DNA of 64,000 nt from Gentiana macrophylla (Eukaryota; Streptophyta; Magnoliopsida; Gentianales; Gentianaceae). Below, piece by piece: positions 10,935-22,350 of this stretch (position 1 is its first letter; every line of letters begins with the position of its first letter). The position numbers and the translations under genes were made by a program. The notes under the pieces were generated by a model, which saw only the letters and a program-made list of their open reading frames with translations, was not told the origin of the DNA and did not search any database. Where the stretch lies: NCBI GenBank assembly GCA_026214975.1, contig CM047817.1, forward strand, positions 54,680,246 to 54,744,245. The letters run 5' to 3'.

Positions 10935-13150
10935 TGTAATGTCCCGTTCCCAGACACCAAGTCCATATCCGGAAAAGAACCGTTCGGCACATATAATATT
11001 AAATACATCAATATTATATGTAAGCCTCTACTATGTCGTATCGAGTTTAGCCTTAGCGGAAGTTAAAAGACTCGGGTAAATTTTACTTTCGAAACAAAAA
11101 TAGAAACACAACATTGTAAAGATAGAGAGATTACAAAAGTCAACGATATGTAAAGCATACAATAGTATGATGTTTAAAAGAACAACAAAGCTATCTTACT
11201 AGAAAACCAAATGAAAGTACAACATGTTTTAAAACAAAATGAACACAACAAGTCATAGTTTATCATAGATAGTAAAGTCTAGCATAGCATAGAAAACAAC
11301 TTCATATGTCATCCTCGAAGTCTGGTTCCACCTGTTCATCTTCTCATCCCCAAACACACAAACAATATGCATTCGAGGTAAGTACAAAGGTACTTTGCAA
11401 AAGATAAAAGCTATTGTATTAACAAGTATATAAATTATCAATTAGGTTTAAGAGATTATCTTTATGAAACAGACTCAATCTAGGGTTCATTTCATGCTCA
11501 TCAACTGTCATGACTAAACGTTTTTAACTTAACTTATATTTGTTGTACCCACATCCAAGAGCACTACGCATGGTGTATATCCACCATGAGATATCGTTTG
11601 CAACCTAACAATGGATCACACTGATAGCCATGAGATTAACCTGATAGTGCACGCGTTCGGCGAAGTCCCTCTACCATTCAGCCGTTTATTGGCCAGTAGA
11701 GATATTCGCTTTTACTGACCACTCACACGTCGCGATATAGCCTTGTGCCTAACCAAGAATGGCATGGTATTTATTATTTTACTACATAATTATGTATTTA
11801 TTAATCGTTAACTAGCCACCTATGTGTTTTCAGGGCAAAGCTCACCTTACCCAACTCTACTCCCTCTCTTAGACATCTAGACACAATGTCCTATCACGTA
11901 CACAGACATTGGAGGATACTAATCCACCAAAGCACAAGCCTATCATGTCCTTCCAATGCTCCCGAACATCAACTCCTTTTAAGAGTTCATTCGCTGTCAG
12001 AACTATACGCATCAGAAACTCATTCAAGGCTTGTTCATTTTTATTTACTGTTATTAGATCAATAATCAACAATTAAAACTCAACACATGGCTCACAACAT
12101 CATATTTCCCCAAAACAGGGTCAATGCATGCACATTCATTTGATGTGTGCGCATTCACTAGTTCAGAGGTTTCCTATTGCATCCTGATCAACTAATGTGT
12201 GTGCATTGTCTGCAATGTGTACGCATTGCATGTGCTGAAACATCCTGAACCAAGCTGCAGCAGGAATGCATGCGCATTCAGCCTGCTGAAACCATCATGT
12301 CCAACTCTTAACCAACAATGTGTGCGCATTGATATACAATGTGTACGCATTCTGCCTGAAAAATGCCTAACCATGAATTTCAACACTTCTCTCGATTCTA
12401 CAACCCATCTAACATGTTCTTCAACAGTTTTAACATCAAAACAACAGCCAAAACCAACTCTTTGATATACCATAACATAGCACATTGTTCCAAGTACAAA
12501 AACACATAAAACTTACACCAGAACAACTTCAAACTCATATCTAAACCATAAGATACTTTAATTAACAAAATAGGAAGATCTCTTACTTGTTTCAAGCACA
12601 AAACTCAGCAATCTTGAAGGAAAACTACAATAAAACCATCAACTTCAACAGAAAACCTATTTGATCCACAACCAATTCAAGAACTGGTTAGGATCAAGGT
12701 TTCTAAACATCTACCACAACGAATTAAACCAAGAAAACTCCAAACATGATCGAAACCGCCCTTAGGCCGAAATTCATACCTTGATGAAACTTGATGAACT
12801 TAGTATCAACACGATCCTTGTCTTCTCATGATTCCGGTGTTCTACATTGATATAAAAGTGGATAACAACCTTGTAAGAATGGGCAGAAAGTTTCCTTTGT
12901 ATTCTTTTCCTCTCAACTTCTATGTTTGAACGTATTTTCAGTTCTCTAACCATTTACATCAATACTGGGAGGTTTATTTTCCAAATAAAACCTCTCCCCA
13001 CATTTTCTCCATTAAACCTTTAACTAATCCTTAAATACAAGACAGTCCCCATTAAATATATATATTTATAAAACTTTAAATCCATAAAAGAAATAAATTC
13101 GTTCTCGCAAATTGACACGTCCGTCCTTTCCCGAGAATCGGAATATTAGA
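10935..13150. other. Unclassified LTR-like non-coding insertion
   Basis: The segment begins TGTAATGTCCCG, like many plant gypsy LTR starts, and interrupts the copia sequence. GATCC occurs directly before it (10930-10934) and again at 13151-13155, which could be a 5-bp target duplication. The right end is not a clean CA, however. The edge sequence around 10935-11000 is weakly repeated around 13115-13180 (a shared TTCGGC..CA..AT block). There is no convincing ORF. It may be a degenerate gypsy solo LTR or an unrecognised non-coding element. Confidence 0.3.
12120..12360. repeat. Repeated AATGTGTRCGCATT word
   Basis: Six to seven copies of a near-palindromic word (aatgtgtgcgcatt, aatgtgtacgcatt, aatgcatgcgcatt) lie within about 240 bases of the unclassified LTR-like segment. 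Spacing is irregular. The core TGCGCA/TGTACGCA is self-complementary. Confidence 0.6.
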
Positions 13151-13417
13151 GATCCATTCGGCCATCACATGATATTTTTGCAACAATTCACGTCTGAAAA
13201 AAATTTATGTGTCAATACATCTTGTTAGAACAAAATTGAATCTACAAGCATCCCGTGTTGCATTCTTGCATTCTGTTAGTGTTTACATAAAAGACTTCAC
13301 CGACACTACTGTCTGTCTAATTTAATGTAGGATTCAAATTTAGAGAAGTAAATGCATGGCTATCCTGAATAAGTAATTAATAAATGTCGTAATCGACCTA
13401 ATTTCCCAAATGGTATG
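13151..13417. other. Flank of the Tat-like insertion, ending in its target duplication
   Basis: AT-rich, non-coding sequence. The last five bases (13413-13417, GTATG) are the target duplication of the Tat-like element and recur at 48264-48268. It may belong to the interior of the copia element that surrounds it. Confidence 0.5.
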
Positions 13418-14024
13418 TGATGATGGCCAGAGTAGACCTCGCCATATGTCACTCAGAGAGTAGTGTCGTAATAAATAATAAGGCCAGAGCCCCATGTTAA
13501 TCAGGCCTAACCCCAGGTGGGAGGTCTGACCTGGCCCTTCCCGACTAGACCACCGCAAGGCGGCTCGGTCGAAACGGAGGGCAGGTCGTGCAACCCAGAG
13601 AGGACCTGAGGAGCCTAGCGCATGACGTCTAGGACTTTCCGTATACTGGTAATTCAAACGTGTTCCTATAAAATAGGATAACGACGGGAAGAATCCCTTG
13701 ATTATAGGACACAGATCTTATAAATAGTCTTAATTATCTTTTATCAAAGATTTGCACGTAATAATCCTTAGTGTTTAATAATCATATACTTGTCAAACAA
13801 GAAAAGAGGGCGAGACGCCTCCATACATAAACAACCCTAAGGAACTACGAAAGACTTGATTCCAATTACACACATTGGATACATAGGCAACTTGAGAGAA
13901 ACTAACTCTCAGGCTCAGTCTAAATCATATCGCAATCCCCATCCCCTTTGTTAGAGTTCTTGATAAATCTTTCTAGGAGTAATTTAGGCCCAGCTTATAC
14001 ACTCGACGATATCCATCATCGTCA
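13418..14024 (+). repeat. 5' LTR of the Tat-like element
   Basis: A 607-bp terminal repeat matching 47645-48263. It includes a TATA-like box at 13666-13675 and a region after it (ggcgagacgcctcc) shared with the 3' copy. It ends at gtca|attggcac, where the primer site begins. Confidence 0.92.
13666..13675 (+). promoter_or_regulatory. TATA box of the Tat-like 5' LTR
   Basis: ctataaaata lies about 250 bases into the LTR. The 3' LTR has cctatataata at the matching place (about 47897). This is the likely promoter for the genomic RNA. Confidence 0.5.
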
Positions 14025-14042
14025 ATTGGCACTATAAGGAGG
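14025..14042 (+). promoter_or_regulatory. Probable primer binding site of the Tat-like element
   Basis: TTGGCACTATAAGGAG follows the 5' LTR directly. It resembles the TGGCGC-type starts common in plant gypsy elements but is diverged, and I cannot name the tRNA. Confidence 0.4.
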
Positions 14043-14074
14043 GTCTCTTTCAGCGATTTCATCAATAATTAGCA

Positions 14075-15463
14075 ATGGCACCAAAGAAAATATAGGGACA
14101 AGGACCCAGCTTCAAGATCCGTTAGTCCAGGAAACGGATCCCACGGAAACAGCTACTGGATAGACAGAAGTGGAGAAAATGACTTCAATGCTACCACCAG
14201 CCAACACCAGCACCAGCAAGAAGAGGCCTTGGCAGTTCCTACCCAACAAGCCTTGTTGGAGGCGTTACGAAACCTTGACATGTTAGCATTCAAAAGTGTG
14301 CTGGTTTAGCCCTAAATGGGCGAGATGAGGATGCTTCAGAATAAAACGCTCCTCAGAACAATCAACTGCACAAAGATGATAGAGGGGATACACTATCCTC
14401 CACTTCCAACGGCTGGAAGAGGCAGGTCAACACCCAAGCCTAGGAGGCTGCTCGAGCAGAGCTCGATGGGATTTTAGGTCGAAGGTCAGACGATCTGTCG
14501 TTTGAGTCACCGTTTTCAAAGCAGATCTTAAGTTACCCGCATCCCGAGAGGTTTTAGATCCCCAAGTTGGAACCTTACGATGGCACAAAAGGACCCCCAG
14601 TATCATCTGTTTCAATACTTGACGCATATGAATCTGGATTTCATTGCAAAGGAGATGAAGTGCAAAGCCTTCCCCGCCTTACTCACAGGCAGGGCCCATG
14701 AGTGGTTTAGGAAATTGCCACCTCACTCAATTCCCAACTTTGAGACGCTGGTTAAGAAGTTTCTACAAGCGTTTGTCACCGTTAAGCCCTTTCAAAGAAA
14801 TGCTACCTACCTCCTCACTATCCGGTAGAGGAAGGAGGAGACGGCATAATATTGCAGAACCTGAAGAGGTTCAATAAAGAATCAAGGTAGGTTAGGAACG
14901 TAGAGGAGCATCTCTTGATCACCTCATTCGTAGCAGGTCTACGAGAGAGCCGGTTATACGCTAAGTTAAACAACAATGTTTCCCGGTCTATGGAAGAATG
15001 CATCGAACTGGCTTACAGATATTGCTAGGGTTAAGAGGCTAACCGCCTAAAAAGGGAAGGAGAGGGCTCCAAGAAAGACAAGGATGACAAACCTGACAGA
15101 AAGCGCAAGAGAGTATGGGATCGAGTTGCAGCAACGGTATTAGACCGACTGGGAAAGAAAGGTGCACTTCAGGAAAGGGATTTCATCCGTTTAAATAGAT
15201 CACACAAGTAGGTCCTTGCTATAATGAAAAGAAAAGGCATAGCCCGAGTCCCGCCACCCATGAGAGGTCTTCGAAAGAAAAGAGATCAGACCAAATACTG
15301 CAAGTACCAAGAAGATATTGGACACGATGCAGAGCATTGCAGAGACTTGCAAAGAGATATTGATGCTGCTATCATAGAGGGGAAGTTGGATGAGGTCATA
15401 TACCGTTCGCAAAACGTGGAGCCCAGAGGGAGGAGAGAGTTTAAGAGAGGGAACTTCGGTTAG
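14075..15463 (+). pseudogene. Gag of the Tat-like element, degraded
   Basis: An ATG at 14075 opens a frame that stops after six codons, so Gag is dead at its start. The retrotransposon Gag core is recognisable at 14580-14828 (LTGRAHEWFRKLPPHSIPNF). The zinc-knuckle region is at 15224-15463 with CKYQEDIGHDAEHC, matching the Tat-type pattern of Cys, Gly-His and Cys. At least two frame changes separate these parts. Basic sequence follows the knuckle (RREFKRGNFG). In a working element Gag would build the virus-like particle in the cytoplasm. Confidence 0.8.
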
Positions 15464-15686
15464 AACCGTGGCCGACGTGATGACTACCGCCATAGGAGAG
15501 ATCAGTCCCCGGATCCCTATGGGCAAGTCGATAACCGCCCCATCAACATGATCAACACGATCTCAGGTGGCCCGAGCACCACTTCCCAACTAGAGGAAAA
15601 GAACAATAGCAGGTCAACTACTCCCCCGGGACTCCAACAAAATACAAAGGCTTTCCGGAAAGGTAATTTACGGTCCTCGGGACCCA

Positions 15687-16196
15687 TTGCCCTTAGTCAC
15701 TAATAACGAAGGGTTAGTTATTGAAGTGGTAATTAACAAGCATACAGTGAAGCGTATAGGTGTCGATATGGGTAGTACGGTCAACGTACTATACTACAGC
15801 GCTTTTCAGTCCATGAAGCTGAGAGATGCTGAGTTGACACTTGTCTCGGCTCCGCTATTTGGGTTCGCAGGACCCCCAGTTCACCCTATGGGCATGATCA
15901 GATTGCCAACCACTTTTGGACGAGAACCAAGGGACATGACCCTCATGGTGGATTACATAGTAGTCAAAGCACCACCGGCCTACAATGTAATCATGGGATG
16001 ACCTGCATTGATAGATCTCCGAGCAATGATCTCCTCGGCTCACATAAGCATGAAGTTTTCAACACCACAGGGATCAGTGGAGATTAAAGGTGATGTTGAA
16101 ATAGCCATGAGTTGTTTCATGGCCTCTGTTAATAGAAAAATGATAGTACAACTGGTATCGGTAGAAGAGCTACTTCCGGAGAACGAAGAGGGCTAG
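15687..16196 (+). pseudogene. Protease region of the Tat-like element
   Basis: The aspartic protease core is seen as IGVDMGSTVNVLYYSAF, where DMGS replaces the usual D[ST]G[AS] context. It is followed by the flap-like FGFAGPPVHPMGMIRLP and the conserved end NVIMG-(stop)-PALIDLRAM. The stop at 15999 is TGA where related proteins have Arg, a change typical of CpG decay (CGA to TGA). The frame then reopens to 16196 (TAG). Function would be cleavage of the Gag-Pol polyprotein. Confidence 0.8.
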
Positions 16197-16253
16197 TCTC
16201 CGGAAGACATGGTCGAGGCGGTAAGTCTATAGAAAGATCAAGAAGATTTATCT

Positions 16254-17018
16254 ATGAATGTCGGGTCATGGATCCCAGAGCAGCAAAAAGAAGAACTTGT
16301 CAAAGTACTGAGAGTGTTCAGAGATGTGTTCGCATGGAGAACAGAAGACATGCCAGGTCTATCACCCGAGCTGGCCATCCATAGAATCAACATCGACCCG
16401 AGTAGGAGACCTGTTCAGCAAAAGAAGAGGCAATTCGCAAAGGAAAGAATGGAGGCCATTTAGAGAGAGGTAGAAAAGTTGCTCGAGGCTAACATCATAT
16501 GGGAGGTATTCTACCCGAGCTGGCTAGCCAACCCGCTACTTGAAAAAAAGCCAGATGGAAGTTGGCAGATTGTATGGACTTCACCAACTTGAATAATGCC
16601 TATCCTAAAGACTGCTATCCGCTTCCCAAGATTGACGGGTTAGTTGACTTAACTGTGGGTTTTGAAATATTTTCATTTCTGGACACATACAAGGGGTACC
16701 ATCAGATAGACATGGACCCTGAGGATGCATAAAAAACTGCATTCCTTACCGATCTGGGCACATTCTGCTATGTCACTATACCATTCAGGCTCAAGAATGC
16801 CGGAGCCACCTACCAAAGAGCGGTAAACAAGATTTTTGACAAACAAATTGGAAGATGTATGGATGTTTACGTAGATGATCTCCTGATCAAGAGCAGGTCT
16901 CTTGACCAGTACATGTTAGATGTCCAACAAGTGTTCAATGTGCTCAAACAGACTCAAATGAAGCCCAACCCCAAAAAATGTACATTTGGGGTCAGGTCGG
17001 GAAAATTCCTAGGATACA
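16254..17018 (+). pseudogene. Reverse transcriptase of the Tat-like element, first part
   Basis: The N-terminal RT region (FRDVFAWRTEDMPGLSPELA, then PSRRPVQQKKRQFAKER) is followed by fingers and palm. Motifs are FLDTYKGYHQIDMDPEDA, the catalytic MDVYVDDLLIKSRS at about 16859-16900, and KCTFGVRSGKFLGYM. Stops occur at 16461 and 16731, with a frameshift near 16575. The gene is interrupted at 17018 by the SIRE-like element. The next codons of the same domain resume at 39979 after the duplicated ATACA. Confidence 0.88.
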
Positions 17019-18443
17019 TGTTGGTCACAGAGAAGGGAAAAACTATAGTCAGAGGGGGGGGGGGGGTGAATGACTATAGTGGAGTTTCAAAAACTTTTCT
17101 TGCACTTAAAAGCTTTTGGGCTGCGGATAAGTCCCTCCTTACTATGTTATTTCAAAGTAGTTTAAGCAATCACAAATATATGATATAATATACGCAATTA
17201 AATAAATACAGTAAGGTAAATTTCAGAAAGTAAATTGACACAAGGCTAAAGTGGTTCAGGATGGTGTAATCCCTTAATCCAATCTTCTCTTGTGATGATC
17301 GGAGGAATTCACTATTGTTTTCACAGATACAATAGTACGATTGTCCTTGACTTCACAAGCTTCACAATCTACAAGACTATCACTCCTTGACTGCAACAAA
17401 TTCAGTGATTCAGTCTCTATCTCTGCTCCTTGGGATCAAATTCTTCAGCAGCTATCACAGACACAACTCCTTCTCAAAAGAATCAGATTCAGTTGCTTGA
17501 TTGATGTGAATTGGATTCAAAAACTTGTTGATCAATCTCAATGCTTGATGTTTGAGTTGTCGCTCTCAGTTTTGAGTTGATCACTAGATGTTTCCTTTTT
17601 GCATAGATAGAAGGCTTTTTTACTTTGACAGAGGTTTTGCTCAGATTTATCGTTCTCGCCTTTTTCTTTATCTTCTTCTATATTTCTTTTTCTGTCATTG
17701 CCCTCTATTTATAGCCTTGATTATTTGATTTGAATTTCCGTCCATTGTCTATATTAATGAGGGGAATAATCCTTGATTTTATTCTTGATTCCCCCTTAAT
17801 TATATTCTCCTTTATTTCAGTGATCGGATTTTTCTTCAAACGTTTATATGAAAATCCGTCCTTATTTGATCCTCTATTGATTGTGCATTTAATGCTTGAT
17901 CTTCTGTATCTTCTTCATATTTGAATAATCTGACTAAGTAAGGTTTGCTCAGCCGTTCTCCGAACGGTTAACTGGTTCATCTGACTTTTCCGCTTCGATC
18001 TTCCTTCACTGCTTTGTCTTCACTCAACCGAAAGTCAGTTTACATTGCCGATTCACTGTTTCCTTCATTCTTTCAATTCAAAGGAGAATCCTTGTACTTC
18101 ACTGATCCTTGATTTGTGTGAGATCAGTGTGCACCATCGTTAAACATTAAGTTTCATCACTTGAAACATAACTTAGACTTATCCAAGGTCATCACAGACT
18201 TCCTTGGTTATAAGTCAGACCATAATACCTTCATTGCTTCTCTGCTGGTACTTGGCTGGTTTCACTATGCCGAAAATCTGTTCTTGCTTTGCCGCCCTAC
18301 CAACTAGTACAATACTTGTCTGACTCAACTTATACAACATGTCAGACTCTAAGTAAAGACTATATAGAGTGTTCTAACTTATTTCAGGCTTGTTATAACA
18401 TCTAGTATGACCACCATCAAAACATAATAAAATGTTCCTATCA
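17019..18443 (-). repeat. 3' LTR of the SIRE-like element
   Basis: A 1425-bp LTR paired with 38555-39973, with scattered substitutions by eye. It contains a run of 13 G at 17054-17066 where the partner has 7, and a minus-strand TATA-like CTATAAATAG at about 17703-17714. The short open frames in it occur in both LTRs and are not genes. Confidence 0.92.
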
Positions 18444-18459
18444 ATTTCCCCCTTTTTGA
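18444..18459 (-). promoter_or_regulatory. Polypurine tract of the SIRE-like element
   Basis: The minus strand reads AAAAAGGGGGAAAT directly next to the 3' LTR. It is the primer site for plus-strand synthesis. Confidence 0.8.
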
Positions 18460-18613
18460 TGATGCCAAAACCTAATAAGCCTGAACATAAGTATGCCAAA
18501 AAAATTTCATAGTAATTAACAGAATAAAACATAAAAAATTTATTCATCCATTTAAGGGCAATAAGATATTGCATCTTTTTATTCAAAAACAAAGGCATAT
18601 GGAAATAATTCAA

Positions 18614-20104
18614 TTAAACAGAAGGGCTACTTCTTCTTCTCTTCAAACCTGATGCCTTTGCCTCTTTGGTGCCCTTGCCCTTATCTGTTGGGCTTTCCTT
18701 CTTTCCACTGGAGCTTTCAGGCTTTGAGCTTCCTTCCCCCTTTTTGGCATCACCAAACCGTTCTTCAAGAATCCTGATTGCATCTTCAGATTCAGGGAGG
18801 GGACCATATCTTTTCTCCAGTATCTTGTTGGATGCCTCACCAACTTTGAGAAGGATGTTGAGTTGCTTGCCAAAGTACTCCATGACCTCATCTAGATGCT
18901 GAATTTGATGAGTGTGAGCATTTAGAGTGTCCACCAAGGGTTTGAGATTGTTGTCAATCTTTTCAGTAGGAAATTCAAGATTGGTTTGGATATGGTAGGG
19001 AATAAGATGATGTAAGTTGCAAAGCAAGTTTCCCTATTTTTCCATGGCCTCATCTTGTACCTTGATGTGACTGATGATGGCTTCAATCTTGAGGTTGAGG
19101 GAGGTTGCTTCACTCCTTAAAGTAGCTTTCAGGTTCCGTCTGCTGTGATATTGCTTTTCCATGTCTACAATCAGTGGTTGAATATCCAGATTGAAGGTCC
19201 TCTCTGGATCAATTTCCTCTGGTGCCACTTCAAAATGCTCATCATCTTCGGCTACCTCATCTTCTTCAACTTTATCTTCTTCCTCCTTTTCCTCTTTCTT
19301 TTCACTTTCTGCCTTATCTTCTCTTTCTTCCTCATTAGACTCAGGGTCATTTAGAGGTTGCTATGGAGTGTTGGCTTTTTCATCAGCTGGAGATGCAGAT
19401 GTTCCCTCTTGGTCAATAATGGGGGAGTTGACAGGTTCAGCGGAGTGAGTTTGATCAGCTGGCTCACTTGGTTGTTCGTCAACTTGGCTGTTCGTCATCT
19501 TGTACCTTGATGTGACTGATGAGGGCTTCAATCTTATGGTTTAAGGAGGTTGCGTCACTCCTTAAAGAATTTTCAGTTTTGTCTCATTGTGATACAACTT
19601 CTCCATGTCTACAATCAGTGGTTGAATGTCCAGATTGAAGGTTCTCTCTGGATCAACTTCCTCTGGTGCCACTTCAACATGCTCATCATCTTCATCTTCC
19701 TCCTCTTCTTCAACTTCTTCTTCACTTTCTTTTTCTGCCTCTTCCTCTCTTCCTTTCTCTTCAACTTTAGAATCATTGAGAGGTTGTTTGGGAGTGCTTG
19801 CTTCTCCATGGGTAGAAGATGGCAGGTTTTATTCTCCATGAGCTAGAGACTTGATCTCTTCTACTGGTGGTCCCCCTTGATCAATAGTGGGGGAGTTGAC
19901 AAGTTCAGCGGAGTGATTTTGATCAGCTGGCTCACTTGGCTGTTCGTCAACTTTGCTGATGCTCCTGAAGAGCACCTCTTGAAGTATCTGCTCATCATCA
20001 GAAGTCTCCATGTTTATCGGATCATCTTCAAGATTGTCATCCTCTGAGTGATCATCCTCTGTCTCAGCTTCTCCTTCATCCATCTCATATTCTTCAGATG
20101 GAGT
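18614..20104 (-). pseudogene. Third ORF (env-like position) of the SIRE-like element, 3' part
   Basis: This continues the ORF at 32480-33558 across the Athila insertion: the reading frame reaches the duplicated GGAGT on both sides. It is strongly acidic at first (EDDHSEDDNLEDDP). It then carries Glu/Lys-rich, coiled-coil-like stretches, and its C-terminal end is basic and Ser-rich (SSGKKESPTDKGKGTKEAK, then LKRRRSSPSV). A 445-bp stretch is tandemly duplicated inside it, and a stop at 19829 and frame changes break it. In SIRE elements this ORF is sometimes called env-like, but here I see no clear signal peptide or membrane span. Function is unknown. Confidence 0.7.
19051..19945 (-). repeat. 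445-bp tandem duplication within the third ORF
   Basis: catcttgtaccttgatgtga occurs at 19051 and 19496, and the following ~440 bases match in order. These include tccatgtctacaatcagtgg, tcaacatgctcatcatcttc-like words and ggctcacttgg. The duplicated part encodes the acidic/coiled-coil segment, so the protein gained a repeat before the copies diverged. Confidence 0.8.
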
Positions 20105-20578
20105 TGATGACGGTTAAAATATACCTATTTATGTCATCAATTATAACCTTAAATCGGAGTTAATTATATATATTTCATATTTAATCACGTGTTTATATTT
20201 ATTATTTAATGATAAGTGATTATTAATATGATAATTGGTATTTAAATTTGTTTTTATTATAAAAGAGCAATTAATTGTGTGATAAATGCTGATTTTGCAG
20301 ATCATGATAAATCGGGAAGATAATTATCACGAAATCGGGAGATCTCAAGATAAAAGAGAAGAAAATCGGAGCATTGAAGAAAAGATTAATCAGATCAATT
20401 CAAAAGCATGGAGTGGGGAACAAGTCAGACGAACCGAGTTTGAAAACGCGTAAAGAGGGAGGCTCGGTCAACCGAGCCATGCCATTCGGTCGACCGAGCG
20501 TGTAGGTTCGGTCACCCGAGCCTAAATGTGATAAATGCGTGTCAATATTTTGGATCCTCCCTATGTCGGCTACAACTC

Positions 20579-20588
20579 CTATATAAAC
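20579..20588 (+). promoter_or_regulatory. TATA box, unit 1 of the expanded LTR
   Basis: ctatataaac lies about 95 bases after the unit start and ~30 bases before the conserved gagaaagacacaccactac, a plausible transcription start region. Confidence 0.6.
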
Positions 20589-21457
20589 AGCAGCCACGAT
20601 GCTGAGAAAGACACACCACTACAACACAAAACAATTCATACAATTTTAGCTTTTAAGTTTTTAGTTTTATTTTCTTTATTTTCGTTCATTGTGGATTTAT
20701 CGGATTGTCCGATTAGGGAGCGCATTAAAGAGTGGGAGTCACTCTCGTCTTCGAGGGTATGACTATTCAATTATGCAATCTTTATTCATAGATCTGATGT
20801 ATTTTATTATGGAGTAGTTTTATTTGTATTGGTTGCGTGATGTAGATTTATTTACGAACCCATGTGTTTAGGTTTGAAACGTTAAGAAGTAATCATGATT
20901 TGTACCAACACAGAACTGTGTTCGGTCGACCTAGACGTGTCACTCGGTCGCCCGAGTCTTTGTCGTTCGGTCGACCGAGCGTGGTGATGTGTAGGCAATA
21001 TTATGATCGGCCGACTACGTCGATTCTCCGAATTGGAATGAAAACGAGTAATTAAACTCCGATCAACTTAATTATTTGTCATCATAATTTAACATGAAAC
21101 CCGAAAAGTGATTGTTACTTAGGATATAGATTGAATCGGCATCTAAGAAGTACGCCTTACCCTAGGAATGTTGCTTAGATGAGGTTACGGTTTATACCGG
21201 CATCCCTAGTTTCATAATTGTGTCAGAAGTTATATGAGATGGAGGCATTAAAAAGCAAAGTCACGTAATGGAGGCACGATGATTTAGATGGCCTAACTGG
21301 AGCTAAATCTACCTTAGGGGATGACTCCCGTAGTCATAATAATCAATCTTCAACGTTTGTTATTCGGTCGACCGAGCATGTAGGTTCGGTCACCCGAGCC
21401 TAAATGTGTTAAATGCGTGTCAATCTTTTGGATCCTCCCTATGTCGGCTACAACTCC

Positions 21458-21467
21458 TATATAAGCA
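21458..21467 (+). promoter_or_regulatory. TATA box, unit 2 of the expanded LTR
   Basis: ctatataagc at the equivalent place of the second unit. The following bases (aaagaccacgacgattt) are closer to the 3' LTR version than to units 1 and 3. Confidence 0.6.
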
Positions 21468-22340
21468 AAGACCACGACGATTTGAGAAAGACACACCACT
21501 ACAACACAAAACAATTCATACAATTTTAGCTTTTAAGTTTTTAGTTTTATTTTCTTTATGTTCGTTCATTGTGGATTTATCGGATTCTCCGATTAGGGAG
21601 CGCATTAAAGAGTGGGAGTCACTCTCGTCTTCAAGGGTATGACTATTCAATTATGAAATCTTTATTCATAGATCCGATGTATTTTATTATGGAGTAGTTT
21701 TATTTGTATTGATTGCGTGATGTAGATTTATTTACGAACCCTTGTGTTTAGGTTAGAAACGTTAAGAAGTAATCATGATTTGTACCAACACGTAAGGCGT
21801 GTTCGGTCGACTAGACGTGTCACTCGATCGCCCGAGTCTTTGTCGTTTGGTCGACCGAGCGTGGTGATGTGTGGTAGGCAATATTATGATCGGCTTCGAC
21901 TACGTCGATTCTCTCGAATTGGAATTAAAACGAGTAATTAAACTCGATCAACTTAATTATTTGTCATCATAATTTAACATGAAACCCAAAAAGTGATTGT
22001 TACTTAGGATATAGATTGAATCGGCATCTAAGAAGTACGCCTACCCTAGGAATGTTGCTTAGATGAGGTTACGGTTTATACCGGCATCCCTAGTTTCATA
22101 ATTGTGTCAAAAGTTATATGAGATGGAGGCATTAAAAAGCGAAGTCACGTAATGGAGGCACGATGATTTACATGGCCTAACTGGAGCTAAATCTACCTTA
22201 GGGGATGACTCCCGTAGTCATAATAATCAATCTTCAACGTTTGTTATTCGGTCGACCGAGCGTGTAGGTTCGGTCACCCGAGCCTAAATGTGATAAATGC
22301 GTGTCAATCTTTTGGATCCTCCCTATGTCGGCTACAACTC

Positions 22341-22350
22341 CTATATAAAC
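22341..22350 (+). promoter_or_regulatory. TATA box, unit 3 of the expanded LTR
   Basis: ctatataaac at the equivalent place of the third unit, which is the one nearest the Gag leader. Confidence 0.6.

Noticed and set aside
10930..13155. GATCC at both edges as proof of a retrotransposon insertion
   Set aside because: The right end does not finish in CA, and a 5-base match can occur by chance in this span. It is kept only as a weak hint.
17054..17066. Run of 13 G as a functional element
   Set aside because: The partner LTR has 7 G at this place. Length variation of a homopolymer, or sequencing error, explains it.
17730..17924. 64-residue open frame, also at 39261-39455
   Set aside because: It occurs at the same place in both LTRs of the SIRE-like element and overlaps its promoter; no protein-like conservation pattern was seen.
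18666..19841. Serine-rich plus-strand open frames
   Set aside because: They are the complement of the acidic, Glu/Asp-rich third ORF of the SIRE-like element, where TCT/TCC/TCA runs are unavoidable.
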